Assembly: GCA_016720075.1 (NCBI GenBank)
Contig: JADJXW010000002.1
Coordinates: 1 to 64,000, forward strand
Direction of reading: 5' to 3'
Source: Pseudomonadota bacterium
Lineage (GTDB): Bacteria > Pseudomonadota > Gammaproteobacteria > Steroidobacterales > Steroidobacteraceae
DNA: 64,000 nucleotides
Part shown: piece by piece, positions 26,962 to 35,804 of the stretch
How positions within the stretch are numbered: the stretch's first letter is position 1
Layout of the letters: every line of letters begins with the position of its first letter
Position numbers and translations under genes: made by a program
The notes under the pieces: generated by a model
Databases searched by the model: none
What the model saw: the letters and a program-made list of their open reading frames with translations, nothing else
Told to the model about the DNA's origin: nothing

Positions 26962-26979
26962 AATCCGAAGCTCCTGATC

Positions 26980-27007
26980 AAAAAAAACCCCGCCGAAGCG
27001 GGGTTTT
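26980..27007 (-). terminator. Intrinsic terminator with UUCG tetraloop after tsf
   Basis: On the minus strand the sequence is AAAACCCCGC, loop TTCG, GCGGGGTTTT and then four more T. This gives a perfect 10-bp stem (6 of them G-C rich) closed by a UUCG-type tetraloop, followed by an eight-T run. It starts 3 nt after the tsf stop and lies before pyrH. The A run at the other foot also makes it a possible weak terminator on the plus strand. Confidence 0.92.
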
Positions 27008-27009
27008 CG

Positions 27010-27903
27010 TCACTTCTTGACGCCCGCCTGGGCCATGACTTCGGCAACGAAGTCGTCCTGCTTCTTCTCGATGCCGGCGCCCACTTCCAGGCGCGCGTAC
27101 CGCACCACCCGGGCCTTGGCTCCGGCGAGCAGCTTCTCGATGGTCAGCTTGTCGTCCTTCACGAACGGCTGGCCGAGCAGCGTGATCTCGCCCAGCCACT
27201 TGCTCATGCCGCCTTCGACGATCTTGACGAGGATGTTCTCGGGCTTGCCCTTGTTCTTCTCGTCGTTCTTCATGATCTCGATGCGGATGCCGCGCTCCTT
27301 GGCCTTGGCATCCTCGGGAACATCGGCAGCCGACAGGTAGGACGGATTGCTGGCCGCCACGTGCATGGCCAGGTCCTTGGCGAGCGCCAGGTCGCCACCC
27401 TCGATCGCCACCAGCGTGCCGATGCGGGTGCCGTGCAGATAGCTGCCCAGCAGGCCCGGGCTTTCCACGCGCTCGAAACGGCGCACGCTGATGTTCTCGC
27501 CGATCTTGGCGACCAGTGCGCGCCGGCTTTCGTCGACCGTCTCGCCGGAGGCGAGCTTCTTCGTGCCCAGGTCCTCGACGCTGGCGGCCTTCGAGGCCAG
27601 GGCCACCGCGGCCACTTCCTTCGCGAAGGCGGTGAAGTCATCGCCGCGCGCCACGAAGTCGGTTTCGCAGTTCACTTCCACCAGCACGGCGGACTTGCCG
27701 TCGCTGCTGGTGGCCGTCGTGATGACGCCTTCGGCCGCGACGCGCGAGGCCTTCTTGTCGGCCTTGGCCAGCCCCTGCTTGCGCATCAGCTCGGCCGCGA
27801 CTTCCAGGTCACCGCCGGTTTCCACCAGCGCGCGCTTGCATTCCATCATGCCGGCGCCAGTGCGCTCGCGCAGCTGGCGGACGGATTCAGCCGTGACGCT
27901 CAT
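27010..27903 (-). CDS. tsf: Translation elongation factor Ts
   Basis: Guanine-nucleotide exchange factor for EF-Tu. It has 297 residues. The N-terminal helical domain contains VRQLRERTGAGMMECKRAL and GDLEVAAELMRKQG. The core includes VEVNCETDFVARGDDF, where the conserved TDF motif contacts EF-Tu, and NISVRRFERVE. The C-terminus carries ILVKIVEGGMSKWLGEITLLGQPFV split over the second subdomain. The start shares one base with the rpsB stop. Intact, a few residues longer than E. coli. Confidence 0.98.
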   Translation of the reverse strand: MSVTAESVRQLRERTGAGMMECKRALVETGGDLEVAAELMRKQGLAKADKKASRVAAEGVITTATSSDGKSAVLVEVNCETDFVARGDDFTAFAKEVAAVALASKAASVEDLGTKKLASGETVDESRRALVAKIGENISVRRFERVESPGLLGSYLHGTRIGTLVAIEGGDLALAKDLAMHVAASNPSYLSAADVPEDAKAKERGIRIEIMKNDEKNKGKPENILVKIVEGGMSKWLGEITLLGQPFVKDDKLTIEKLLAGAKARVVRYARLEVGAGIEKKQDDFVAEVMAQAGVKK

Positions 27904-28898
27904 CAGCGGGCACCACCGCGGCGCGCGCCACCGGCGCTGCCGCCGGTTGCCGGACGACGGCGAGCGGTGCTGCTGCCGATCGGCTCCTTGCCACCGGCCT
28001 TCACGTCCACCGAAGGCTCATCGAGCTCGGCTTCCGTGATTTCGGGGACAGGGGCGGCGCCAGCAACGGCGGTTTCGACGGCCGCGGCACGGACCGGCGG
28101 CTTGCGGCGCACGGCTGCCTGCGGCTTGCCGCGGGCCGGACGCGCCTCGCGCCGGCGCGGCGCGCCGGCTTCGTCGAGTTCGACGAATTCGTCTTCGCCG
28201 ACCATGACCTTGGGCACGGCAGCGCGACCTTCCAGCACCGAATCGGCCATGGCCGAGGCGTACAGGCTGATGGCGCGCATGGCGTCATCGTTGCCCGGGA
28301 TCACGTAGTCGACGTCTTCGGGCGAGCAGTTGGTGTCGACGATGGCGACGACGGGAATGCCGAGCTTCTTCGCCTCGTTGAGGGCGATGCGCTCGTGGCC
28401 GACGTCGATGACGAACAGCACATCGGGCAGCGCAGCCATGTCCTTGATGCCGCCCAGGCTCTTCTCGAGCTTGGCCATCTCGCGGCGCAGCTGCAGGGCT
28501 TCCTTCTTGCCGCGCTTGTCCAGCGCGCCGGATTTCTGCAGCTCGTCGAGATCGGTGAGGCGCTTGATCGACTGGCGGATGGTCTTGAAGTTGGTGAGCA
28601 TGCCGCCGGGCCAGCGCTGGTTCACGAAGGGCATCGCGCAGCGCGCGGCTTCCTTCTGCACCGCATCGCGGGCCGAACGCTTGGTGCCGACGAACAGCAC
28701 GGTGCCGCCATCGCCGATCACGCCCTTGACGAAGGCCACGGCCTCTGCGAACAGGGGCTGCGTCTTCTCGAGGTTGATGATGTGGATCCGGTTGCGCTCC
28801 CCGAAGATGTACTGAGCCATCCGGGGGTTCCAGAAGCGGGTCTGATGTCCGAAATGAACACCCGCTTCCAGCATCTGTCGCATTGACACGCTGGCCAT
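27903..28898 (-). CDS. rpsB: 30S ribosomal protein S2 with long basic C-terminal extension
   Basis: Structural protein of the small subunit, here 331 residues against about 240 in E. coli. The conserved part is typical: MRQMLEAGVHFGHQTRFWNP, FVNQRWPGGMLTNFKTI, DVLFVIDVGHERIALNEA and VDTNCSPEDVDYVIPGNDDA. After about residue 245 comes roughly 85 residues rich in Arg, Ala, Pro and Gly, without clear structure, running up to the tsf start, which overlaps the stop by one base. ATG 28898 is preceded by GAGGAAAATTTC, a good ribosome binding site. The rpsB-tsf gap is normally tens of bases; here the extension fills it. Confidence 0.97.
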   Translation of the reverse strand: MASVSMRQMLEAGVHFGHQTRFWNPRMAQYIFGERNRIHIINLEKTQPLFAEAVAFVKGVIGDGGTVLFVGTKRSARDAVQKEAARCAMPFVNQRWPGGMLTNFKTIRQSIKRLTDLDELQKSGALDKRGKKEALQLRREMAKLEKSLGGIKDMAALPDVLFVIDVGHERIALNEAKKLGIPVVAIVDTNCSPEDVDYVIPGNDDAMRAISLYASAMADSVLEGRAAVPKVMVGEDEFVELDEAGAPRRREARPARGKPQAAVRRKPPVRAAAVETAVAGAAPVPEITEAELDEPSVDVKAGGKEPIGSSTARRRPATGGSAGGARRGGAR

Positions 28899-29002
28899 GA
28901 AATTTTCCTCATCCATTCGGGTTGGGGACCTGGTTCGATTCCCTGGCGGCAATTCCTTGCGGAACACCCGGCCACCAGTGACGAATCAAACAGGGAATTG
29001 GT

Positions 29003-29029
29003 TTGCCAAAAAAGGCCGCGCTTTATACC
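29003..29029 (+). promoter_or_regulatory. Candidate sigma-70 promoter for map-glnD-dapC-dapD
   Basis: TTGCCA at 29003-29008 and TATACC at 29024-29029 are separated by 15 nt, slightly short, and lie 62 nt upstream of the map start. The region 28899-29090 separates divergent rpsB and map and must hold promoters for both; I see no equally clear pair toward rpsB. Confidence 0.35.
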
Positions 29030-29090
29030 ATGAACTTCCCACGCAAACAACGCCTTAGCTGCCCCTGGCGCAAGGCGCTCCAAGCCACTG

Positions 29091-29882
29091 ATGCCCATCA
29101 CGATAAAGTCACCGGAAGAACAGGAAAAGATGCGCATTGCAGGCCGCCTGGCGGCCGATGTGCTGGACATGATCACCCCCCACGTGGTGCCCGGGGTGAC
29201 CACCAACGACCTGGACACGCTCTGCCACGAGTTCATCGTCCAGACCCAGAAGGCCATTCCGGCCAACGTGGGCTACAACGGCTTTCCCAAGACCATCTGC
29301 ACCTCGGTCAACCACGTGGTGTGCCATGGCATCCCGAATGACAAGAAGCTGCGCAGCGGCGACATCGTCAACATCGATGTCACGGTGATCCGCGATGGCT
29401 TCCATGGCGACACCAGCCGCATGTATTTCGCCGGCAAGCCCGGCGTTCTGGGCGAACGCCTGTCGCGGGTCACGCACGAGTGCATGTGGGCGGGAATCCG
29501 GCAGGTGCGGCCCGGCACTCGCCTGGGCGATATCGGCCATGTGATCCAGCAACTGGCCGAGGGCGAGGGTTTTTCCGTGGTGCGGGAATACTGCGGCCAT
29601 GGCATCGGCCGCGTGTACCACGAGGAGCCGCAGGTGCTTCACTACGGCCAGCCAGGCACCGGCACGCTGCTGCGCGAGGGCATGACCTTCACGATCGAGC
29701 CCATGATCAATGCCGGCAAGCGCCACGTGAAGCCACCGCTGGAAGACGGCTGGACGGTCGTCACCAAGGACCACTCGCTGTCGGCGCAGTGGGAGCACAC
29801 CGTGCTGGTCACGGCCACTGGCTTTGAAGTACTGACGCTGGGCTCAGCCGAGCGCCATGGCGACGCCGCGCGCGTCGCCTGA
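29091..29882 (+). CDS. map: Type I methionine aminopeptidase
   Basis: Removes the N-terminal methionine from new proteins. It has 263 residues of the pitta-bread fold. The five metal ligands lie in NIDVTVIRDGFHGDTSRMY (two Asp), GHGIGRVYHEEP (His), MTFTIEPMI (Glu) and QWEHTVLV (Glu). The start KSPEEQEKMRIAGRLAADVL is typical. It is divergent from rpsB, the common arrangement, and lies 12 nt before glnD. Confidence 0.98.
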   Translation: MPITIKSPEEQEKMRIAGRLAADVLDMITPHVVPGVTTNDLDTLCHEFIVQTQKAIPANVGYNGFPKTICTSVNHVVCHGIPNDKKLRSGDIVNIDVTVIRDGFHGDTSRMYFAGKPGVLGERLSRVTHECMWAGIRQVRPGTRLGDIGHVIQQLAEGEGFSVVREYCGHGIGRVYHEEPQVLHYGQPGTGTLLREGMTFTIEPMINAGKRHVKPPLEDGWTVVTKDHSLSAQWEHTVLVTATGFEVLTLGSAERHGDAARVA

Positions 29883-29894
29883 AGGATATCGCCG

Positions 29895-32600
29895 ATGGTT
29901 TCGTTCCAGCAGGCTTCATTGGAAGACGATGACTCCTCCCCCGCGGTGGAGATGCCGGCGTGGCCGCTGCTCGACCGGTTGCCGCAGCGACTGGTTGAAG
30001 AGGGCTGGTCGCGCGAGGCCTGCCGCGCGCTGATCGACGCCGCGCAGCAGGAGCTCAAGCAGCGCTTCCTGGCCGAGGAAAGCGTCGAGGTGCTGGTGCG
30101 CGCGCGCGCGCTGTTCATCGACACGCTGCTGCGCGCGACCTGGGGGCACCTGCTTGAACCCGCGCTCGGCGGCCGCATGGCGCTGTTGGCCGTGGGCGGC
30201 TATGGCCGCGGCGAGCTGCACCCCTATTCCGACGTCGACATCCTGATCCTGGTGCCCGGCGATGCGCCGTTGACCGCGCCCGAACGCGCGCAGGTCGAAG
30301 GCTTCATCACCTTCCTGTGGGACATCGGACTTGAGGTGGGCAACAGCGTGCGCACGGCCGCCGAGTGCGCCGAGGAAAGCGCCGCCGACGTCGGGGTGAT
30401 GACCACGCTGCTGGAGGCGCGGCTGCTGGTGGGCGACGAGTCGCTGGTTTTCGCCATGCGCGAGGCGCTGGCGCCCGCCAAGGTGTGGCCCTCGCACAGG
30501 TTCTTCGAAGCCAAGCTGGCCGAACAGCGCGACCGGCACCTGAAGGCCAACGACACGGCCTACAACCTAGAACCCAACGTGAAGAACGGGCCCGGTGGCC
30601 TCAGGGACCTGCAGACCATCGGCTGGGTGGCCAAGCGACACTTCGGCGCCGACAGCCTCGATGAGCTGGTGCAGAAGGGATTCATCACGCCGGCGGAGCT
30701 GCGCAAGCTCAAGCAGGCGCAGTCCTTCCTGTGGAAGGCGCGCTTCGGCCTGCACGTGCTGACCGGCCGCCACGAAGACCGCCTGCTGTTCGATCACCAG
30801 ATCAAGCTGGCCCGCGCGTTCGGCTACGAGGACGCAACCTACACGCTGGCGGTCGAGCAGCTGATGCAGCGCTACTACCGCACGGTGCTGGACGTCAGCT
30901 TCCTGAACGAGCTGCTGCTGCAGGCATTCCGCGATGCCATCCTGCCGGGCGACAGCGCCCCGCAGGCCATCAACGCGCGTTTCCAGATTCGCAATGAATA
31001 CCTGGAGACCACCAGCCCCGACATGTTCTCGCGCTACCCGTCGGCGCTGCTGGAGCTGTTCGTGCTGCTGCAGCAGCATCCGGAAGTGCGCGGCGTCAGC
31101 GCCGACACCATGCGCGCCGTGGCCCGGCACCTGTGGCTCATCGACGAGGAGTTCCGCCAGAACCCGCGCCACCACCGGCTGTTCCTGGAGATCCTGCGCG
31201 CGCCGGTGGGCGTGACGCACGAGCTGCGCCGCATGAACACCTATGGCGTTCTGGGCCGGTATATCCCTGCCTTCGGTCGCATCGTCGGCCGCATGCAGTA
31301 CGACCTGTTCCACGCCTACACGGTGGATGCGCACACGCTGTTCGTGGTCAGCAATCTGCGCCGGCTGGCCATGCCGAAGTTCGACCACGAACTGCCCAAG
31401 CTCTCCAGCATCATGCAGCAGCTGCCGAAGCCCGAGATCGTGTACCTGGCGGCGCTGTTCCATGACATCGCCAAGGGTCGTGGCGGCGATCACTCGGAAC
31501 TGGGTTCGGTGGATGCCGAGGCCTTCTGCCTGGAGCAGGGGCTCTCGCCTTATGACGCGCGCCTGGTGGCCTGGCTGGTTCGCCAGCACCTGACCCTGTC
31601 CGTCACCGCGCAGAAGAAGGACATCGGCGACCCGGCCGTGGTCAGTGAATTCGCCCAGCTGGTGGGCGATGAATCGCGCCTCGACTACCTCTACCTGCTC
31701 ACCTGCGCCGACGTGCGCGGCACGAATCCCAAGCTGTGGAATTCCTGGAAGGCGTCGCTGTTCCAGGAGTTCTACGAAAGCGTGCGCGCCGCGCTGCGCC
31801 GTGGACTGGAAAAGCCCATCGACGAGGAACAACTGCTCGCCGAGAACAAGGAAGCCGCGCGCGCGCTGCTGGCGCCGCAGAAGATCGATGCTGCGCAGAT
31901 CGAGCTGGCCTGGGCGCCGCTGTCGGCGGCGTATTTCCTGCGCCATTCGCCGGAGGAGATCGCCTGGTTCACGCAGCTGGCCGCCACGCGCGAGGGCGGC
32001 GTGGAGGAACCGCTGGTGGCCGTGCAGCCTCACCGCCAGCGCGGCACCACGGCCGTTCTGATCTACGCCCCGCACCGCCGGCATGGATTCGCCCGCGCCA
32101 CGGCCGTGCTCGACCAGCTCGGGCTCACCATCGTCGATGCTCGCATCACGCCCGCCTCCAACGGCTTCAGCCTCGACCTGTACCACGTGCTCGAGGACAA
32201 CGGCGCGCCGATCACCGACACCGAGCGCGTCGAGGAAATGCAGCAGTCACTGTGGAACTCGCTGCGCCGGCCCGAGGACTCGCCGCTGGGCGTGTCGCGC
32301 CGCGCGCCGCGCCAGGTGCGCATGTTCAACACACCCACCAGGGTCACGATCACGCGCGACGCGCGCAACGACCGCTCGGCGGTGGAACTGGTGGCGGGCG
32401 ACCGCCCCGGACTGCTGTGCGACGTGGGCAAGGTGCTCTGGGAAGAGCGCGTCGACCTGCTGGGCGCCCGCGTCAGCACCATCGGCGAGCGCGCCGAGGA
32501 CGTGTTCTACGTGACCGACCTGCAGCAGCAGCCGCTGGGCGAGGCGGCCGCCGCGCAACTGCAGGCCCGGCTCGTCGCGACGCTGACGCGCCCGAACTGA
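29895..32600 (+). CDS. glnD: Bifunctional uridylyltransferase/uridylyl-removing enzyme GlnD
   Basis: Nitrogen sensor that uridylylates PII proteins when glutamine is low and reverses this when it is high. It has 901 residues: a nucleotidyltransferase domain with GGYGRGELHPYSDVDILIL (about 95-115), a helical linker with KNGPGGLRDLQTI, an HD hydrolase domain with LFHDIAKGRGGDHSELG (about 520), and two C-terminal ACT domains (about 715-790 and 820-895) that bind glutamine. Length and domain order are normal. It is followed 11 nt later by dapC. No PII gene is visible in the window. Confidence 0.98.
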   Translation: MVSFQQASLEDDDSSPAVEMPAWPLLDRLPQRLVEEGWSREACRALIDAAQQELKQRFLAEESVEVLVRARALFIDTLLRATWGHLLEPALGGRMALLAVGGYGRGELHPYSDVDILILVPGDAPLTAPERAQVEGFITFLWDIGLEVGNSVRTAAECAEESAADVGVMTTLLEARLLVGDESLVFAMREALAPAKVWPSHRFFEAKLAEQRDRHLKANDTAYNLEPNVKNGPGGLRDLQTIGWVAKRHFGADSLDELVQKGFITPAELRKLKQAQSFLWKARFGLHVLTGRHEDRLLFDHQIKLARAFGYEDATYTLAVEQLMQRYYRTVLDVSFLNELLLQAFRDAILPGDSAPQAINARFQIRNEYLETTSPDMFSRYPSALLELFVLLQQHPEVRGVSADTMRAVARHLWLIDEEFRQNPRHHRLFLEILRAPVGVTHELRRMNTYGVLGRYIPAFGRIVGRMQYDLFHAYTVDAHTLFVVSNLRRLAMPKFDHELPKLSSIMQQLPKPEIVYLAALFHDIAKGRGGDHSELGSVDAEAFCLEQGLSPYDARLVAWLVRQHLTLSVTAQKKDIGDPAVVSEFAQLVGDESRLDYLYLLTCADVRGTNPKLWNSWKASLFQEFYESVRAALRRGLEKPIDEEQLLAENKEAARALLAPQKIDAAQIELAWAPLSAAYFLRHSPEEIAWFTQLAATREGGVEEPLVAVQPHRQRGTTAVLIYAPHRRHGFARATAVLDQLGLTIVDARITPASNGFSLDLYHVLEDNGAPITDTERVEEMQQSLWNSLRRPEDSPLGVSRRAPRQVRMFNTPTRVTITRDARNDRSAVELVAGDRPGLLCDVGKVLWEERVDLLGARVSTIGERAEDVFYVTDLQQQPLGEAAAAQLQARLVATLTRPN

Positions 32601-32611
32601 GCACGGCAATC

Positions 32612-33820
32612 GTGAATCGCGGCTTCTCCCGCCTGTCGGCATATCCCTTCGAACGGCTGGCCGAACTCAAGAAGGGGCTGGTTCCACCGGCACATCTGTC
32701 GCATATACCGCTGTCGATCGGCGAACCGAAGCACACGCCACCCGCGTTCGTGATCGACACGCTGCGCGCGAACCTCGCTGACCTGGGTTCATACCCGGCC
32801 ACGCGCGGCCTGCCCGAACTGCGCGCCGCCGCCGCGGCGTGGGCGAAGCGGCGCTTCGCGCTGCCATCAGTAGATGGGGAAACCCAGGTGCTGCCGGTCA
32901 CCGGCACGCGCGAGGCGCTGTTCGCCTTCGTCCAGGCAGTGGTCGACTCGGGCGGTGGCCAGGCGCCGCTGGTGCTGATGCCGAACCCCTGCTACCAGAT
33001 CTATGAAGGCGCGGCGCTGCTGGCGGGCGCCGAGCCGTATTTCCTGAACACCAACGCGCGGAACGGCTTTCTTCCCGACCTGGACGCCGTGCCCGAGGCG
33101 GTATGGCGGCGCTGCCAGCTGCTGTTCCTGTGCAGCCCGGCGAACCCTGTTGGCGCGGTGATGGACCTCGCCTACCTGGAACATGCGCTGGAACTTGCCG
33201 CGAGGTACGACTTCATCGTCGCCTCGGACGAATGCTACGCCGACCTGTTCGATGACGAAGCCTCGCCGCCGCCTTCGCTGCTGTCGGCCGCCGCGGCGAT
33301 GGGCAACACGGATTATCGCCGCTGCATGACCTTTCATTCCCTGTCGAAGCGCTCGAGCCTGCCTGGACTGCGCTCGGGAATCGTGGCCGGCGATGCCGCG
33401 CTGATCAGCCCGTTCCTGCTCTATCGCACCTACCATGGATGCGCGATGCCCATCCCCACGCAGCGCGCCAGCAGCGCAGCCTGGAGCGACGACGACCACG
33501 TGCGCGCCAACCGCGCGCTGTATCGCCGCAAGTTCGACCGGGTGCTGCCGGTGCTGCGGCCGGTGATCGACGTCGAACGCCCCGCCGGCGGCTTCTACCT
33601 GTGGCTGAACGTGGGCGGCGACGATGTGGCCTTCACCGCCGACCTGTTTGCCGCGCAGAACGTCACCGTGGTGCCGGGCAGTTACCTCGCCCGCGCCACC
33701 GAACAGGGAAATCCGGGCGCCGGCTACGTGCGCATCTCGCTCGTTGCGGCCGAAGAGGAATGCGTGCAGGCTGCCGGGCGCATCCGTGAATTCATAACAC
33801 TGCGTGGCAAGAAACCATGA
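32612..33820 (+). CDS. dapC: Succinyldiaminopimelate transaminase DapC
   Basis: PLP-dependent class I/II aminotransferase of the succinylase route to diaminopimelate and lysine. It has 402 residues starting from GTG 32612 with NRGFSRLSAYPFERLAELKK, the typical DapC opening. SPANPVGAVM is the cofactor-contact loop, and TFHSLSKRSSLPGLRSG contains the lysine that binds PLP. The stop overlaps dapD by 4 nt, supporting the dapC rather than a general aminotransferase assignment. Upstream open frame lies inside glnD and is not translated. Confidence 0.94.
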   Translation: MNRGFSRLSAYPFERLAELKKGLVPPAHLSHIPLSIGEPKHTPPAFVIDTLRANLADLGSYPATRGLPELRAAAAAWAKRRFALPSVDGETQVLPVTGTREALFAFVQAVVDSGGGQAPLVLMPNPCYQIYEGAALLAGAEPYFLNTNARNGFLPDLDAVPEAVWRRCQLLFLCSPANPVGAVMDLAYLEHALELAARYDFIVASDECYADLFDDEASPPPSLLSAAAAMGNTDYRRCMTFHSLSKRSSLPGLRSGIVAGDAALISPFLLYRTYHGCAMPIPTQRASSAAWSDDDHVRANRALYRRKFDRVLPVLRPVIDVERPAGGFYLWLNVGGDDVAFTADLFAAQNVTVVPGSYLARATEQGNPGAGYVRISLVAAEEECVQAAGRIREFITLRGKKP

Positions 33821-34641
33821 CTGACACACTCAGAAGCACCATCGAGGCGGCCTTCGAGCGACGCGCCGAGATCAATCCCGCCAACGTCGAGCGCTCGCTG
33901 CGCGATGCCATAGAAGAGTGCATCGGACTGCTCGACTCCGGCCGCGCGCGGGTCGCCGAGAAACAGGGCGATCGCTGGGTGGTCAACGAATGGCTGAAGA
34001 AGGCGGTGCTGCTTTCATTCCGCGCCAACGACAACCAGCTCATCGACTCGGGGGCCGCGCGCTACTACGACAAGGTGCAGCTGAAATTCGCCGACCAGAG
34101 CGCCGCGCAGCTCAAGGCCGGCGGCGTGCGCGTGGTGCCGCCCGCCACGGCGCGGCGCGGCGCCTACATCGCGCCGAACGTGGTGCTGATGCCTTCGTAC
34201 GTGAACATCGGCGCCTACGTCGACTCGGGCACGATGGTGGACACCTGGGCCACCGTCGGCTCCTGCGCGCAGATCGGCAGGAACGTGCACCTGTCGGGCG
34301 GAGTGGGCATCGGCGGCGTGCTCGAACCGCTGCAGGCCTCGCCCACCATCATCGAGGACGACTGCTTCATCGGCGCGCGTTCCGAGGTCGTGGAAGGCGT
34401 GATCGTCGGCGAAGGCTCGGTGCTCGCGATGGGCGTGTTCATCAGCCAGAGCACGCGCATATACGACCGTGCCACGGGCGAGATCACCTATGGCCGCGTG
34501 CCGCCGGGCTCGGTGGTGGTGCCGGGCTCCCTGCCGTCGGCCGACGGCAAGTACAGCCTGGCCTGCGCCATCATCGTCAAGCGCGTGGACGCGAAGACCC
34601 GCGCCAAGACATCGATCAACGAGCTGCTGCGCTCGGACTGA
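33817..34641 (+). CDS. dapD: 2,3,4,5-tetrahydropyridine-2,6-dicarboxylate N-succinyltransferase
   Basis: Adds succinate to tetrahydrodipicolinate in lysine and peptidoglycan precursor synthesis. It has 274 residues: a helical N-terminal domain, then a left-handed beta helix (about 100-230) with GSCAQIGRNVHLSGGVGIGG and the EDDCFIGARSEV strand. It overlaps dapC by 4 nt. Its last 26 nt overlap the 3' end of the opposing lipoprotein gene. dapE, the next pathway step, is about 9 kb away in this window. Confidence 0.98.
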   Translation: MTDTLRSTIEAAFERRAEINPANVERSLRDAIEECIGLLDSGRARVAEKQGDRWVVNEWLKKAVLLSFRANDNQLIDSGAARYYDKVQLKFADQSAAQLKAGGVRVVPPATARRGAYIAPNVVLMPSYVNIGAYVDSGTMVDTWATVGSCAQIGRNVHLSGGVGIGGVLEPLQASPTIIEDDCFIGARSEVVEGVIVGEGSVLAMGVFISQSTRIYDRATGEITYGRVPPGSVVVPGSLPSADGKYSLACAIIVKRVDAKTRAKTSINELLRSD

Positions 34642-35800
34642 CGGCTAGCGTCGGCCACACTTTCAGCTGCACGACCGATACGGGCCCGCGCATGGCGTTC
34701 CATGCCAGCAGCAGGCCCTGGGGAGACGACGCCAGCGACGGGATCCCGGCATCTCCCCGGGCACGAACACGCTGCGCCGTCGAACGCGGCCTGCAGTCCC
34801 GATCAAAGCGCTGGCGCCACAACTGGCTGCGAGTGCCGTTCGACTCGATCCAGGCCAGCTCGATTTCCCCGGCGTGCCACGTGGCGTAGGCCCCCATGGA
34901 TTGGCTGGCCGAGTGCGTCACGCGATGCGCCATGGCGAGCGTCGCGGGCAGCGACGTTGCCGGCGCGTCGCCGGCAACGAGTTCACCACAGCCCAGGTAC
35001 ACCTCGTCGTTGCCATCGCTCGAGTCGACCCAGGAGACCGCGTAGCGCGAACCCGACACCGCGATATCGGGGAACACCGAGGCGTGACCGTCGTCAGTGC
35101 GCAGTGGTCGGTGCACCAGCTCCTCGCCGTCCGCCACCACCCAGTGCAGTTCCCTGGCGCGTGAGCCGGCCTCGCTGTCGAAGACCACGTGAAACCGTCC
35201 GTGCGAATCCACTGCGGCGTTCAGGTTCCAGGTCTGGAGCCCCGCGGGCGCCGCATCGCGCGCGGCGCGCAGCCAGTTACCCGCCGCATCGAGGCTGGCA
35301 ACGCGCAGCAGCGGCAGCTCCCCGCCCCGCTGCTCCAGCCAGGCCGCATGGATCACCGCGCCCGCGACGCGCACCACCGGAATCCGGCCGCGCACGCCGT
35401 CGGTCGAGAGCTGGCGTCGCCACTGCACTCGCCCCTCGGTATCGACCCGCGCGAGCCAGGCAAGCTGGCGCGACGGTGCGCCTGCCGCGCCCGGCTGCTG
35501 TTCGTACCAGGCCAGCAGCGCATCGCCTTCAAGCTGCTGCAGCGAGGGCTCGAAGGCATCCCGCGAAGCGTCGGTGAGTTGCAGCGGCGGCTCCACTGTC
35601 CGCCCGCGTGCATCGATCCATCCCAGGAACAGCGCTTCGTGGGCCAGGTGGCCGCCGTACCACGCCACCGCAGCCCGATCACCTATCCACGCGGCGCTGA
35701 CCTCGAAGGCGCGGTCCGCCTGCGGCTGCGATCCCAGGACGCAACCGGCCAGCGCCGCACTTGCGATCAGGCCGGCTGCGCCGTGACGCATCGCGGGCAT
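34616..35800 (-). CDS. Putative lipoprotein, probable beta-propeller, partner of TonB-dependent receptor
   Basis: A 394-residue protein of unknown function. The N-terminus has a signal sequence with lipobox LAGC (about residues 17-20), so it is probably a lipoprotein. The body has repeating short strands with W and G at regular distance (for example AAWIGDRAAVAWYGG, LLAWYEQQPG, VIHAAWLEQRGG, YAVSWVDSSDGND, LLLAWNAMRG), suggesting about six blades of a beta-propeller. It starts 4 nt after the receptor stop, so the two are co-transcribed; a role as surface or periplasmic partner in substrate capture is inference. The 3' end overlaps dapD tail to tail by 26 nt. Confidence 0.75.
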   Translation of the reverse strand: MPAMRHGAAGLIASAALAGCVLGSQPQADRAFEVSAAWIGDRAAVAWYGGHLAHEALFLGWIDARGRTVEPPLQLTDASRDAFEPSLQQLEGDALLAWYEQQPGAAGAPSRQLAWLARVDTEGRVQWRRQLSTDGVRGRIPVVRVAGAVIHAAWLEQRGGELPLLRVASLDAAGNWLRAARDAAPAGLQTWNLNAAVDSHGRFHVVFDSEAGSRARELHWVVADGEELVHRPLRTDDGHASVFPDIAVSGSRYAVSWVDSSDGNDEVYLGCGELVAGDAPATSLPATLAMAHRVTHSASQSMGAYATWHAGEIELAWIESNGTRSQLWRQRFDRDCRPRSTAQRVRARGDAGIPSLASSPQGLLLAWNAMRGPVSVVQLKVWPTLAVSPSAAAR

Positions 35801-35804
35801 CGGC

